A DNA stretch of 64,000 bases from positions 73,643,067-73,707,066 of the forward strand of contig OX359245.1 in assembly GCA_947179485.1 (NCBI GenBank). Direction: 5' to 3'. Below are positions 10,180 to 21,103 of the stretch, piece by piece. The position numbers and the translations under genes were made by a program. This DNA comes from Allacma fusca. Its lineage: Eukaryota > Arthropoda > Collembola > Symphypleona > Sminthuridae. The notes beneath the pieces were generated by a model. It was given only the letters and a program-made list of their open reading frames with translations, was not told where the DNA came from and did not search any database. Position 1 is the first letter of the stretch, and each line of letters starts with the position of its first letter.

Positions 10180-11082
10180 TCATTTATCTTTCAATGGACA
10201 TATATCAACATGATGCCGGAGATTCGCTGTTTTCCCAGTAGCCATGCAGACACGACACTTGAAAAGCTTGTTTGGTCGGTATTGAGGAAAATACGGTGGT
10301 GGGCTAAATAGAAATGGAGGCAAAGGAACATTCAAAGTCAAATATTGAGGGCCACACCATCGAGGATACGGCTGAACACGACGCTCACTAGAGTATTTGT
10401 ACGTCATCTTCACGTCCTTCTTTGGTCGGTTCTCATTGTCGCTCACTTGTGAAATTATACTTCGGGTTGCTGGAGCTTGAAACAAGGGATTCACATACAG
10501 ATTTGGAAACTGATTCGTCAGATCTCCTACACTTGTACCAGCTTCAACTGCAGCAGCGGGAAGGTCAAGGATGTTCGAAACGTTTGAGTCTTCAGTGTTT
10601 ATGGACCAGGTAGGACTCCGAGGAATCCTAAAACCATCCGCACTGTCCCTGAACCTTTGTTCGGATGAAAACGTAGTTGCAGGAAGTAATGGAGGTTCTA
10701 CAATGTTAGAACATGGGGTGCTAACTACTTCACCCTCAGCTTCCAAGATTCTTCCGGAAACATCTCCAACATCTGGATCCGCCTCGTAGGTCATGGTTGA
10801 TCTAAATGATGGACTCCAATTGGATTGACCATCTACAACCTCCGAGTCTTCGTCAGATGATAGATCGACTGTTATAACCGAGTCTGGGGAACTCGGAGCA
10901 TCACCAATTATGTAGGGCTTAATGGTAGCTACAGGCCGACCGAGAGTTGCAGTAGTCACACAGGATTCTGGAGCATCATCCTTTAGTAAGCTTTCTTCAG
11001 TCTCAGCATCTTGACCGACAACGACACAGTCGTCATCTGATTCCAACAACTCATCGATAATATGCTCAGGTAAATCAGACAT
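10180..11082 (-). CDS. Accessory ORF of the second Ty3 element: acidic protein with C2HC zinc finger
   Basis: A 300-aa intact frame between pol and the 3' LTR, where env lies in errantiviruses. It has no signal peptide or membrane segment, so I do not call it env. The N-terminal third is very acidic. Residues 69-81 (VITVDLSSDEDSE) have the form of a SUMO-interacting motif, a hydrophobic core followed by Ser and acidic residues; CVVVGQDAETEE at 19-30 is a weaker second candidate. The middle is Ser/Thr/Pro-rich and probably disordered. The C-terminus has C276, C279, H290/H291 and C295, a likely zinc finger. It starts 10 bp after the stop of the last pol fragment. Its function is unknown; nucleic-acid or chromatin binding is only a guess. 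Its intact frame contrasts with the broken pol. Confidence 0.7.
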   Translation of the reverse strand: MSDLPEHIIDELLESDDDCVVVGQDAETEESLLKDDAPESCVTTATLGRPVATIKPYIIGDAPSSPDSVITVDLSSDEDSEVVDGQSNWSPSFRSTMTYEADPDVGDVSGRILEAEGEVVSTPCSNIVEPPLLPATTFSSEQRFRDSADGFRIPRSPTWSINTEDSNVSNILDLPAAAVEAGTSVGDLTNQFPNLYVNPLFQAPATRSIISQVSDNENRPKKDVKMTYKYSSERRVQPYPRWCGPQYLTLNVPLPPFLFSPPPYFPQYRPNKLFKCRVCMATGKTANLRHHVDICPLKDK

Positions 11083-11092
11083 CTAAGCAAAA

Positions 11093-13821
11093 CTACATGG
11101 CATTAAGATAATCCATCATACTATTGAATGCACTAAAAGCCTTATATGATACTAATTTCGGATCGATATTCAAGCGTTCTGGTTGTTTAATTACCCTACC
11201 GGATCTGCTAGTAGTTATACTTCCACGGGTAGAGACATTACTTTTAACAGACCTTTTACTATGAGCCGCATTCTGTGGCACAAGAATAGGTTCAGGTTCT
11301 TCAATTTGGTTCGTATTTCGAATCTCAGGAATAAGGTTATTAATAGCAGGTATGTCAGCATATTCAATGGTAACGTTGTTAACACAAGGGATATAACATT
11401 TTCATGAACAGGGTTTAGAATATCAGGGATTAATATGTTATCGTTTAAATTCTCGCAAACTGGAATATTATTCCTATTATTTACCACTGCTGGGCCTACG
11501 TTCATATCTGGTATAATTTCAGGCTGATTACAACCAGCATCGTAATAATCATTTACAAAATCGGAAGACTCTAGATTAATTACATAATTATCTAACCAAC
11601 TAAGGTCGACATTTTCTTCCAAAGGAGGTTCAAGGATATCAGGAACATACTCTTTTAAATTATGGACATGGGCCATAAGCACCACACTGTCGTCAGAATC
11701 AGTATCAATATCTGCAAGTTTGATAAAATATGTTAACGTTTTAGGGCGTTCTATAATAACATAAGGACCTCTCCATTTAATAGTAAACTTTGCAGTTGTA
11801 CCGGGCTTTCTCTCATAATTCTTATGAAGAACCTTATCACCAATCTTAAATTCGATAAATGGATGACCACTATCAAACTTAATCTTCTCTAATAGTTGAT
11901 GTCTACAAGTATTTTCATTCGCCTGATATCTGTCCTTAAAAAGACGGAAACGCAGATCTTCAGGCGTGTTGTCTTTCAGTCTTTCCTCAAACACAGGAAA
12001 ATGTCTATCTACTTCGAAACTAGGATGAACACCATATAGCAAATAATGTGGAGAAAAACTGGTGACTGAATGCACAGAGAGATTATAACTTCGTACAGCT
12101 TGTGGCAGAACTTCGTCCCAGTTATCGTGCTCCTCATTAACCAATTTAGCTAGCATATTCTTGAAAGTACCGTTTTGCCTTTCAACGAATGCATTGGATG
12201 CTGGGTGATGAGGACTTATAAAGCGCTGAGTTATGCCACGTGCCTTGCAGTAATCCTGAAAAATGGTTGAGGTAAAATTAGCACCATTATCCGATACTAA
12301 CACCTTAACAGTAGCATGTTTGAAGGCGTACTGCTGATACGCATCAACCAACGACTCTGCAGTTTGGTCACGTGTTGGTATAACTTCAGCCCATCTAGTA
12401 GCTTGGTCAATGATGACTAAAGCATGAATATTCCTACTCCTAGATTTTACTAAGGGACCAATGTAGTCTAATGACACGCTCACGAATGGATTTACCGGAG
12501 TTACCATAGAAATCATGGGACCTGATCGTTTTGCATGAGAGACGTTAAAATACTTACATGTCTTACATGCTTGGATCCATTTACGACAATCACGGTAAAT
12601 ACCTGGCCAATAATATCTCATATGCATAGCTAGATAAGTTCTATCTAAGCCAAGGTGAGACAATTCCTTGCAATGATACTCATTGAAAATCTTTAATCTA
12701 AGAGAATGAGGAACCACTAATAACCATAAAACCCCATCAGGGTCGTAGTTAGCTCGGTATAAAACGTCATCGATTAGAGAATAGTCAGCATTATATTTCC
12801 CTGGAATATTTGACTCGTCCAAAACATCATACTTCAAACTTTCAATAATTTTTTTAAGCTTGGGATCTTTCCGTTGAACTGTAGCAAAATTCTGTTTCTC
12901 TACTTTCTTACAATAATTAAAGAGATCATTCTCATCATTAATTTCTTTCGTCTCTAAATTAACTGATCTTAATCTGAAAACAGGTTCTTTTGATTTAAAT
13001 GCATTTAGAGAAATAGAGAACTTGTTTAAATTGACACGACTTAATGCGTCTGCAACAACGTTAGATTTCCCTGAAATATGGTAGATATCAAACTTATAGG
13101 GACTCAATTTCACTGACCACCGAGCTAATCGACCAGAAGTATCTTTTAAATTCATTAACCATTGTAACGAGCTATTATCAGTATAAACGTCTACCTGTCT
13201 ACCCCAAATGTATGGTCTGTACTTCTCTGCACTAGCAATTATAGCATAACACTCTTTTCCCATAATTTGCCAATTTAATGCATGTTTAGTTAATGCCTTG
13301 GAGTAGAAAGCAATAGGTCTGCGTAACCCATTAACGTTAAGAATTAACGCAGAAGCTATACGTTTTTGGGAAGCGTCGCAATACATTTCTAGTTTTCCTT
13401 CGTTTGAAGGATATGCTACGATGGCTGATGTGGTTAATGCAGTCTTAAGGTTATCAAAAGACTGTTGAGGTTCTTCACCCCACTCAAACTTAACATCGTC
13501 TCTAGTTAAATAATGCAGCGGAGCTGCCATCTTAGAAAAATTCCAAATGCTTCTACGAAAGAAACCACAGAAATCAATAAAAGACCTAATTTCTGTAGCA
13601 TTCTTAGGCGTGGGCCATTCGACAGCTACTTTGATGCGCTCAGGATCAATGCGTATGCCATGCTTATTGACAATATGTCCTAGATATTCCAATTCTTCAA
13701 ATCCAAAAGAACATTTCTTAGGTCGAAGTTTGATATGATGGCGTATAAAGACAACTAGAAAAATATCAAGACGTAAACAATGCTCATCAAAAGTAGGCCC
13801 ATAAATAGCATTGTCATCAAC
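11093..13821 (-). pseudogene. pol: Second Ty3 element pol: end of RT, RNase H and integrase (broken)
   Basis: An open frame from the stop at 13822-13824 down to 11215, then a shifted continuation ending at 11093. It begins with VDDNAIYG, the reverse transcriptase active site, followed by RNase H (YCDAS, VYTDNSSLQWL), an integrase zinc site (H-x-G ... CKTCKYF), and an integrase core with LDYIGP, LVSDNGANF and VERQNG. The last about 60 codons of the expected tail occur in another frame (11093-11281), so a frameshift lies near 11400 and the 11215 stop is an artefact of it. The piece is separated from the rest of RT by a nonsense codon. The frame is otherwise well preserved. Confidence 0.85.
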
Positions 13822-15117
13822 CTAATTAGCTAAACCCTTGAGATTATAGCCACTAAGAATATTATTCAACACGGACTGGAATATAGCTAAACTATTTACG
13901 GATCCAAAAGGAACTCGTGTAGGTCGCAACTTCCTCTTACTTGTTACAAATGCTAACGCATCTCTACTGTCCTCGTGGAGAACTATCTGCTTAAATGCGT
14001 CAGGTGCATCAACCTTTGAAAACCAACAAGAACCTGCGAAACTATCAAGAACGGTATGCAAGTTTGGTACCGGAAAAGTAAACGGAATAATTTTCTTATT
14101 CACCAGCCTATAATCTATAACTGGTCGTTGCTTTTCACCTCGAATAACTAACAAACAAGGAGATGAATAAGGTCCATCACACTCTTCTGCCCATCCGAAC
14201 TTTACCTTTCTATTAAACAGTTCATCTAAAATCCTTTCAGCTTCAGGTGAATGCCTAAAAGGATTACAGGATACAGGAATATCGTCTTTCAAATTAAATT
14301 TAGCTTTGATAGGATTTCCTTGTTTATCTACAATACATGAGATATCCTCATCAAAGAAAGCAAAAACATCTCTATTTTTCTCTAAGATAGAAATTAAGTT
14401 TGACTTCTGATTGGCGGACATAGTTGGTCCAAAATTAAATTCAGCTAATTCATCTGGAGTGAATTGATTATTTTCATTCTTATTAAGCTCAGACTCAATC
14501 GTCTCATCATTGCTTATCGCTATATTTGATAGAGAAATTACTCTATCATTACTCAGACAAAATTCAAAAGTGGAGAAATTCTCACGAGGTGTAAGTAAGA
14601 TTGGGCAATCGTTAGAGTTTATGACCCATATATAAGCTTTTCCACCAGTGGAAGTAGTTACGCATGATACCGTTAAAATGCCATGACTATGCATTAGTTC
14701 CTCATTCCTATGGATAATTATATCGCCATTAAACTTGTTAGGTAAATGCACGACTATTTTATGGAAAGAACAAGGATTTATACGGAAAGGTCGTTTTATG
14801 CTAACTACATTAGTCTTAGCTTTGGCTAATTTCGGGAAAACGTCAGGAATAGGAGCCGTATCTTTGAACTTACTATAAAATTCTTCATCTTTCTCATCAG
14901 CTTCAAAAAAATTTAAATTACGTAGTGAATCTTCACTAAAACTGTGGGAACTTGCTCTTTCGAAATGCAGCTTTGTCTTTTCAATCTCAATTTTCGTTGG
15001 ACTTACTTTGGCTAATTCGCCTTTAATAGCCTTCTTGGCCTTTGCATTTTTAGAAGCAATCTTGCCCACTTTGATATTAATGAATTAATTATCTTCATCA
15101 GGGTGAGACATAAAATA
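13822..15117 (-). pseudogene. pol: Second Ty3 element pol: reverse transcriptase N-terminal part
   Basis: An open frame of about 415 codons (13822-15069) encodes a linker and most of the RT palm and fingers: RPVIDYRLVNKKIIPFTFP, the first catalytic Asp in FSKVDAPDAFKQI, and VPFGSVNSLAIFQ. It ends at a TAG (13822-13824) placed exactly where the Tyr of the YxDD box is expected; the next codons read VDD in the same frame. Another in-frame TAA lies upstream at 15085-15087. The upstream end of this piece is the BEL insertion site (target duplication CACCC at 15118-15122). Confidence 0.85.
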
Positions 15118-15122
15118 CACCC

Positions 15123-15602
15123 TGAACCGTCTCAAATTGACGATACGAATAAAGTTTGTGTCAGCTTTTCCCAACCAGTTGCTGGGGAAAGTATTTGCGA
15201 AGGACCAGCACTCCCTTTAAGTGCACGTGATTACTTTCCCTGGTATTTCCAACTCTTTTAGTTCCTTTCACAATTGATAGCCTTTGCTATCTAGTGTGAA
15301 TGACAGTGAAAGAATTTTGTATTAGAAACGTAGCCAAAATCAGGCAAGACTTTAATAACAATAAAGCACGTCTAACTCATTCACACCAAAGTTATGTAAT
15401 AATCCTTTTCTCTCATTTCCTATTAACAATATACAATTTCACTCTAACATTCATCTTGTTTCGAGTCTCCAATCAATTTCTCTGTCTAGAACTATACATA
15501 CAATCAATATCAACAATTATTTATATTATAAATAATAATCCATGGTAACAAACAGTCGTAACTACAAAGACTACATTTAGTGTTCGGCTTCAATCTCCAA
15601 CA
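15123..15602 (-). repeat. 3' LTR of BEL/Pao element
   Basis: Starts TGAACCGTCTC and ends CTCCAACA on the plus strand. The last codons of the pol frame (stop at 15590-15592) overlap its first 13 bases in element orientation. Confidence 0.93.
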
Positions 15603-18600
15603 TTTCTTCCCTCTGATGATGGACTTGTGTTCTCATCACCATTACAAATATCTAAGACACAAATCTTGTTAGCGGGCCTGCGGTACACTCCATCTTTGGT
15701 CTTGACATCAATGACTCTCACTTGACCGTCCTTGCCCGGATAAACATTCACGATCCTCCCCAATGGCCATGAGTTTCTTGGTCCATCCTTGTCTGCTATA
15801 ACCACTACATCGCCAACCTTGATCGGGTTTACAGGTTGGAACCATTTCGTCCTTTTTGTCAAAGTAGGCAGATATTCCTTAACCCATCTAGTCCAGATCA
15901 TATCAGCGTATCTCTGTACGATTTTCCACTGGCTCCGTCTACATAGGTCATCATTCGAGAATACTCCCGGAACATTTCCTAAAACTTTCCCACACATAAG
16001 AAAATGATTTGGGGTCAAGCATTCTGGGTCAATGGGATCAACTGACACATACGTAAGCGGCCTATTGTTAACGATAAACTCGACTTCACAGAGTATCGTG
16101 TGCAGCACATCCTCTCGTAAGGTCGTTTCTCTAAGGGTTGAATGAAGCGCAGTTTTCACCGACCTTACCATTCTCTCCCAAATTCCACCCATATGTGGAG
16201 AGGATGGTGGATTGAACTTCCATGTCAATCCATTCCCGGCGAACGTTTTCAGGATGCTTTCTGTGTCAATATCCTGGATTGACTTCCTCAGCTCACGGTC
16301 AGCACCATGAAAATTGGTTCCATTATCTGACCAGAGTACGTCTGGTGACCCTCTTCGTGAGATAAACCTTCTGATGGCATTTATTGCTGAGTCCGTGGAC
16401 AAGTCAGGAGCAATTTCCAAGTGTATTGCTCTTATACTCAAACAAGTGAAGATGACCCCATACCTCTTTAGTGTCTTCCTGTTTGCGGTTACCATGAGTG
16501 GTCCAAAGTAGTCGATACCTGTGTTGGCAAACGGACGTTGCTGTCGCGTGAGCCTTTCTATTGGTAGGGCTCCTTGTATTGGTGGACATGGTCGGGCTCT
16601 TCTAACTTTGCACATCACGCACTCAGAGAAGCTCCGTTTCACCGCTGACCTAGCCTGTAACACCCAATAGTACATACGAAGATTGCTAATTACCGTCTCG
16701 ATACCTTGGTGGCGTGACTCCTTGTGAAGATGGGCAATAAGCAACTTTGTGTAATGATGTTCTGGATGCAAAATTACTGGAAATGTTGTTCCCAATTGCA
16801 GCTCTTTTGCTCTTTCGGTTCGACCCTGCATCCTTATGACTCCATCTGAATCTAACATTGGCGTTAAAGTCATCAACCGACTATCCCTTGCAAGTACTTG
16901 CTTTTTTGACAATGCTTCAACTTCTTTCCCAAAATAATCTTGCTGAACTATCTTCCACCAAAAAACCTGTGCACGGAGGATCTCTTCCCCCGTAAGTTCA
17001 CCAGGACTTCTGTCATTGCTTCTTCTAGCGAATCTTACAAAACGCAACATCCATGCTGTAGCTCTAATGAGTCTAAGCCAAGATGAGAATCTCGTCGCAT
17101 CTATGACACTGACTTTCCCGGGGACCATGCAAACCAGATTAACGTACTCTTTCTTCATCTCAAGGGTGTCAATTGGTACATCTTCAAACACAAAACTTCT
17201 CTCAGATGGCCATTGGGTTTCAGGAAGTTTTAGAAATTCCGGCCCTTGATACCACCTGCAATTGGGATGGAATTTTGTCTCGTCATTGTTTCTCGTAGCT
17301 TCATCGGCTGGATTGTCTCGTGTAGGTACCCACTTCCACTGACTAGGCTCTGTGGTCTCGAGAATCTCCCCAACCCTATGAGCAATGAACTGCATATATT
17401 TTCGTGAGTCGTCTCGAAGCCAACAGAGTACCGTCCTTGAATCAGACCAGAATATGGTAGATTCGATTGGAAGATCTATTTCGTCCTGAATAGATTTAGC
17501 TAATCGGCTTCCCATCACGGCTGCTTGGAGTTCCAGCCTAGGAATTGACAGTGCCTTTAATGGTGCCACTCTAGCCCGTGCTGCAACGAAAGCTACAGAG
17601 ACTTCCCCCGTTCTTTCAATCCGGAGGTAAGTAACAGTTGCGAAGGCTTTCTCACTGGCGTCGGAGAAAATGTGAAGGGACAATTTCGCTTCCTTCAGAC
17701 CCACACCAGGTGCATAACATCGTGGTACTCGGACCTCCGTGATTTGTTTTAGTTCCGTAACCCATTGTCTCCATTTTTCAAGGAGCTCTCCGCTGATTTC
17801 CTGTTTCCAATCCAACTTCTTCAACCACATCTCTTGAATTAACATACGGCCTTTGATTATGAAATGTGTGAGAAAGCCACATGGATCATAAGGGCTCATC
17901 ACTAAGCTCGAAACTTCCGCCTTCGTTGGTACTTTCTTGAGGCTGAGCACATCCGCATTTACCTTGGGAAATTTCAATTGGAAGAAGAATTCATCTTTCT
18001 CTGGGTCCCATTGTAGTCCAAGAACTCTCTCCGTTGGTAACACTTCATTAGCTGAAAGGTCCACCCAATTCTTAGCTCTAAGCTCTACAGGTACCTTTTC
18101 TATCACCTCCTTCGAACTGCACGCCCAATTGCACATGACAAAGCCTCCTCTCTTAAACACCTCAACACAATTTTGCAACTTCTCCAAGGCAGTCCTCTCG
18201 TCATCTGCACCATGTGTAAAATCATCAACATAAGTATTTCTTTTAATGTCTGTAGTATCACCTGGGAACTCTCTCTCAAATTCATCCGCATTCTTTTGCG
18301 TGACATAAATAGCCGATGATGGGGAACATGCGGCCCCAAATATCATGACCTGCATGACATACTCATCTGGCTCAGCTTTTCTCTCCTTCCCCCGCCAAAG
18401 AAACCTTTGGCTATCCTGATCTTCGGGAATAATTTGAACTTGGTGGAACATCTCTCGGATATCTCCAGCAATTCCCACCTTGTATCTTCGAAATCTCCAC
18501 AAAACAGCAGGCAGCGGATTTAAAAGGTCTGGTCCTGTAAAAAGGCAATCATTGAGACTGACCCCGAATGATTTACAAGCAGCGTCAAACACTAGGCGTA

Positions 18601-19105
18601 GTTTTCCCGGCTTCTGAGGATTATAGGTAGCAAAGTGTGGGAGGTAGTATGTACGTGGTCCCTTCATGCGTGCCTCTTCTGGAGTGAGTTTCCTACAATA
18701 CCCTTTCTTCAAATAATCTTCAACCTTAGAACAGTACTCGCCAGCAAATTTTGTATCGCGATCCATCTTTCGCTCCATACAGTGCAGTCGTCTAATAGCA
18801 GTTGTTCTACTTTCTGGTAGCTTCAAATCTGTAGATCTCCACAGAAGACCTGTCTGGAATCTTGTTCCAACTCTTTTGGTGGTTGATTCCAGAATTTGCA
18901 AAGCTTTGTCATCCTCTACTGACCTACTTTTCTGGTGAACAATTTTTACGCCAAATGTTTCTGTTGAGAACGACTCTTTGATTATTTTCATCAACTCTGA
19001 CTCCTCCGAAGGATTTGTACACATTTGTACAAATTCACGATCTACTCTTCTAGGCGACGGAAGATTCCCGTGAACGACCCATCCGAGCCATGTCTTAGTT
19101 GCCAC
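15590..19105 (-). CDS. pol: BEL/Pao Pol: reverse transcriptase, RNase H, integrase
   Basis: About 1171 codons, the second half of the BEL polyprotein. It lies in the same frame as the gag-protease part and is separated from it by a single TGA (19115-19117), so the ATG at 19105 is probably not a true start. Visible in order: RT with LVFDAACKSFGVSLND and the active box YVDDFTHGADD; RNase H with HIFSDASEKAFA; integrase zinc site (HLHKESRHQGI ... CVMCKVRR); integrase core with GIDYFGPL, LWSDNGTNFHGA and MGGIWERMVRSVK; and a C-terminal DUF5641-like domain (GRIVNVYPGKDGQVRV). These are the standard BEL/Pao domains. The frame has no internal stop. It reverse-transcribes the element RNA and inserts the cDNA. 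Confidence 0.9.
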   Translation of the reverse strand: MATKTWLGWVVHGNLPSPRRVDREFVQMCTNPSEESELMKIIKESFSTETFGVKIVHQKSRSVEDDKALQILESTTKRVGTRFQTGLLWRSTDLKLPESRTTAIRRLHCMERKMDRDTKFAGEYCSKVEDYLKKGYCRKLTPEEARMKGPRTYYLPHFATYNPQKPGKLRLVFDAACKSFGVSLNDCLFTGPDLLNPLPAVLWRFRRYKVGIAGDIREMFHQVQIIPEDQDSQRFLWRGKERKAEPDEYVMQVMIFGAACSPSSAIYVTQKNADEFEREFPGDTTDIKRNTYVDDFTHGADDERTALEKLQNCVEVFKRGGFVMCNWACSSKEVIEKVPVELRAKNWVDLSANEVLPTERVLGLQWDPEKDEFFFQLKFPKVNADVLSLKKVPTKAEVSSLVMSPYDPCGFLTHFIIKGRMLIQEMWLKKLDWKQEISGELLEKWRQWVTELKQITEVRVPRCYAPGVGLKEAKLSLHIFSDASEKAFATVTYLRIERTGEVSVAFVAARARVAPLKALSIPRLELQAAVMGSRLAKSIQDEIDLPIESTIFWSDSRTVLCWLRDDSRKYMQFIAHRVGEILETTEPSQWKWVPTRDNPADEATRNNDETKFHPNCRWYQGPEFLKLPETQWPSERSFVFEDVPIDTLEMKKEYVNLVCMVPGKVSVIDATRFSSWLRLIRATAWMLRFVRFARRSNDRSPGELTGEEILRAQVFWWKIVQQDYFGKEVEALSKKQVLARDSRLMTLTPMLDSDGVIRMQGRTERAKELQLGTTFPVILHPEHHYTKLLIAHLHKESRHQGIETVISNLRMYYWVLQARSAVKRSFSECVMCKVRRARPCPPIQGALPIERLTRQQRPFANTGIDYFGPLMVTANRKTLKRYGVIFTCLSIRAIHLEIAPDLSTDSAINAIRRFISRRGSPDVLWSDNGTNFHGADRELRKSIQDIDTESILKTFAGNGLTWKFNPPSSPHMGGIWERMVRSVKTALHSTLRETTLREDVLHTILCEVEFIVNNRPLTYVSVDPIDPECLTPNHFLMCGKVLGNVPGVFSNDDLCRRSQWKIVQRYADMIWTRWVKEYLPTLTKRTKWFQPVNPIKVGDVVVIADKDGPRNSWPLGRIVNVYPGKDGQVRVIDVKTKDGVYRRPANKICVLDICNGDENTSPSSEGRNVGD
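15603..15614 (-). promoter_or_regulatory. Polypurine tract of BEL/Pao element
   Basis: The minus strand reads AGAGGGAAGAAA immediately before the 3' LTR. It lies within the last codons of pol. Confidence 0.65.
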
Positions 19106-19114
19106 TGGGTCAAT

Positions 19115-21037
19115 TCAATGTCCCTGGCGAAGTCTTCGTGGCGTTGTGAGTAGGATGTTGTCGGAACCAATTAATATCTTGGGCTGAGCATTATTCATGG
19201 AGGAGAAGGGAATGTCATTTAAATATGGCCATAATTTTTTAATTACCTCCATATCCACGGACAGAGTAAGGAGGGACATTTTTTCAACTGTCATCGCATT
19301 TTCTAACCGATATTTCTTGGCACCTTCACCTACTCCTGCAATTTCCAGTGAAACCCGTTTTGATGTAGGGTCTTCTTTCGTTATACCGTTTGTCCACTGA
19401 ATGAAAAGCCCCTCTTCAGGTCCATCCAACTTCAATTTCATTGCTATTTCGGAGTCAATCATAGTGACAGTTGATCCCTCGTCCAATAGAGCGTATGTGG
19501 AGACAATACCATTTGGACCAAGAAGATTGACAGGCAAAATGCGTAAGAGAACTTCTTTAATTACCTTCTTACCATCCACGTGCCCACAAACATTTTTCTT
19601 TACTTCTACTGCAGCAGGAGCTTTGTGAAGTAACTTGTGGTGTTGACGCTCACAACCATCGACTCCACAGACTTCTTTATTTTTGCAATCTGTGCCTTTA
19701 TGACCCTTAGACAAACAGCAATAGCAAAGGTTCTGACTTTTGACAGTCTTCCAACGATTTTGACAGACTGCTTCACTGAAATCCTTACAATCAGTTATTC
19801 CATGTCCCTCTTTTGAGCAATGGTAGCAACCTCTATCAATTTTAGTCATCGTAGACATAACGACCTTCTTGTCTTTCTTCTTTGGATCAGACCTTTCTTC
19901 CAGTACTAGATAATTTGAAGGCATCATACCTGCAGTCATTGCCATTCCCTCTAACCAGATCTCCAAATCCTCTAGACTGGGTTCCTGTTCCAACGTCTTG
20001 GCATGACCACACCAATCGAATTGCTGTTGATATGGCAGTTTCATAACCAACTCTTCTAATAGCTGAGGATTGAACATGTGACCCATTCTGTTCATTATCT
20101 TCATAGTTGCTACTAGATTTGTAACGAGATTTGAGAAATGAATTAGTGAATCAGGTTTCTTCGTAACTGGTGATTCGCATGTCTTGACCTTCTGGATCAT
20201 TGATTTAATGATTTGGTCTGGTCTTCCGAAACGATTTTCCAAAGTCTTGATTACCCGTTCAACATTTTGTGGTAATCCTAAAATTGAAATGACAGCCTCT
20301 CTTGCTTTCTCCTTCAGGCATTTTTCCAACCGTGTAACATTTTCGTCGGCAGAAAGTCCACACATTTCCGTAGTTCGACGGTATTGATGGATAAACATGG
20401 GCCACTCTTCAGGATTACCCTTAAAATGAGGCAATTCTTTTGATATGGATTGACGTGATAGAAGTTTATCTAACCTTGCATTCGTTTGGGCCACTTGTAC
20501 CATTACTGCACTGCCAGAACTTGTACCCCCAGGTTCCATTACCCGTTCTGGTTCTCGTTCTGAAAGCCATTTGCTAACATTAGCATCAGTATCCTGGACA
20601 ACCACATCATGCTCCTGTTCGTCCTGTTGTATGAATGAAGCCTCGTCTTCCTCGAAATCCTCTTCTATTACGAGTTTCTCCATTTTCAATCGCTTTTCTT
20701 CGACTTTCTTTTCGATGTGGAACTTCTGCTTGGCTAGTAGAAATTGCGTCTCAGCTTGCCCTAATCTCTGTAAAGATTCAATTTCAGCTTTTAATTTTAA
20801 TCGAGCAACCTCACTCTGGTTACTACAAAAGGACTGGTTGCTCAGACGACCAGACTTTCTTGTCACAACGGATGATGATTCGGAAAACGAAATAAGAGTA
20901 GCTCTTGTTTGGGTTGGACCGTCTTGTTGATTCATAGCTCTCTCTATTGTCGGTGGTCCTAGCAACGGGGTTGCAAATACCTCAGGAGGATTTTTCAACA
21001 AGCGTTGACTTCGTCGAACTCCGCTGTTTTCTTCCAT
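19115..21037 (-). CDS. gag-pro: BEL/Pao Gag-protease
   Basis: A 640-aa frame from the ATG at 21037. The N-terminal half is a DUF1759-like Gag with a charged coiled-coil stretch (about residues 75-130). Two CCHC knuckles follow near residue 400-445 (CYHCSKEGHGITDC and CYCCLSKGHKGTDC). The C-terminal part is a DUF1758-like aspartic protease with LLDEGSTVTMID, where most relatives have DSGS, so the residue after the catalytic Asp is Glu. The frame stops at a TGA (19115-19117); pol resumes at once in the same frame. This could be a nonsense mutation, or stop-codon readthrough to limit Pol; most BEL elements have one uninterrupted frame, so mutation is the simpler reading. Confidence 0.88.
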   Translation of the reverse strand: MEENSGVRRSQRLLKNPPEVFATPLLGPPTIERAMNQQDGPTQTRATLISFSESSSVVTRKSGRLSNQSFCSNQSEVARLKLKAEIESLQRLGQAETQFLLAKQKFHIEKKVEEKRLKMEKLVIEEDFEEDEASFIQQDEQEHDVVVQDTDANVSKWLSEREPERVMEPGGTSSGSAVMVQVAQTNARLDKLLSRQSISKELPHFKGNPEEWPMFIHQYRRTTEMCGLSADENVTRLEKCLKEKAREAVISILGLPQNVERVIKTLENRFGRPDQIIKSMIQKVKTCESPVTKKPDSLIHFSNLVTNLVATMKIMNRMGHMFNPQLLEELVMKLPYQQQFDWCGHAKTLEQEPSLEDLEIWLEGMAMTAGMMPSNYLVLEERSDPKKKDKKVVMSTMTKIDRGCYHCSKEGHGITDCKDFSEAVCQNRWKTVKSQNLCYCCLSKGHKGTDCKNKEVCGVDGCERQHHKLLHKAPAAVEVKKNVCGHVDGKKVIKEVLLRILPVNLLGPNGIVSTYALLDEGSTVTMIDSEIAMKLKLDGPEEGLFIQWTNGITKEDPTSKRVSLEIAGVGEGAKKYRLENAMTVEKMSLLTLSVDMEVIKKLWPYLNDIPFSSMNNAQPKILIGSDNILLTTPRRLRQGH

Positions 21038-21083
21038 TTCTTCGATGAATGAACTTTGACCCTCAGGACTCTTGGTGAAATAG

Positions 21084-21101
21084 ATCCGGTTCGAAGGACC
21101 A
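21084..21101 (-). promoter_or_regulatory. tRNA-type primer-binding site of BEL/Pao element
   Basis: Two bases inside the 5' LTR the minus strand reads TGGTCCTTCGAACCGGAT. The complement ends in CCA and carries GGTTCGAA, a canonical tRNA T-arm. The exact tRNA was not assigned. Confidence 0.8.
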
Positions 21102-21103
21102 AA

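Noticed and set aside
15300-15548. Identical 82-codon plus-strand frames at 15300-15548 and 21281-21529
   Set aside because: They are the two LTR copies of the BEL element read on the wrong strand.
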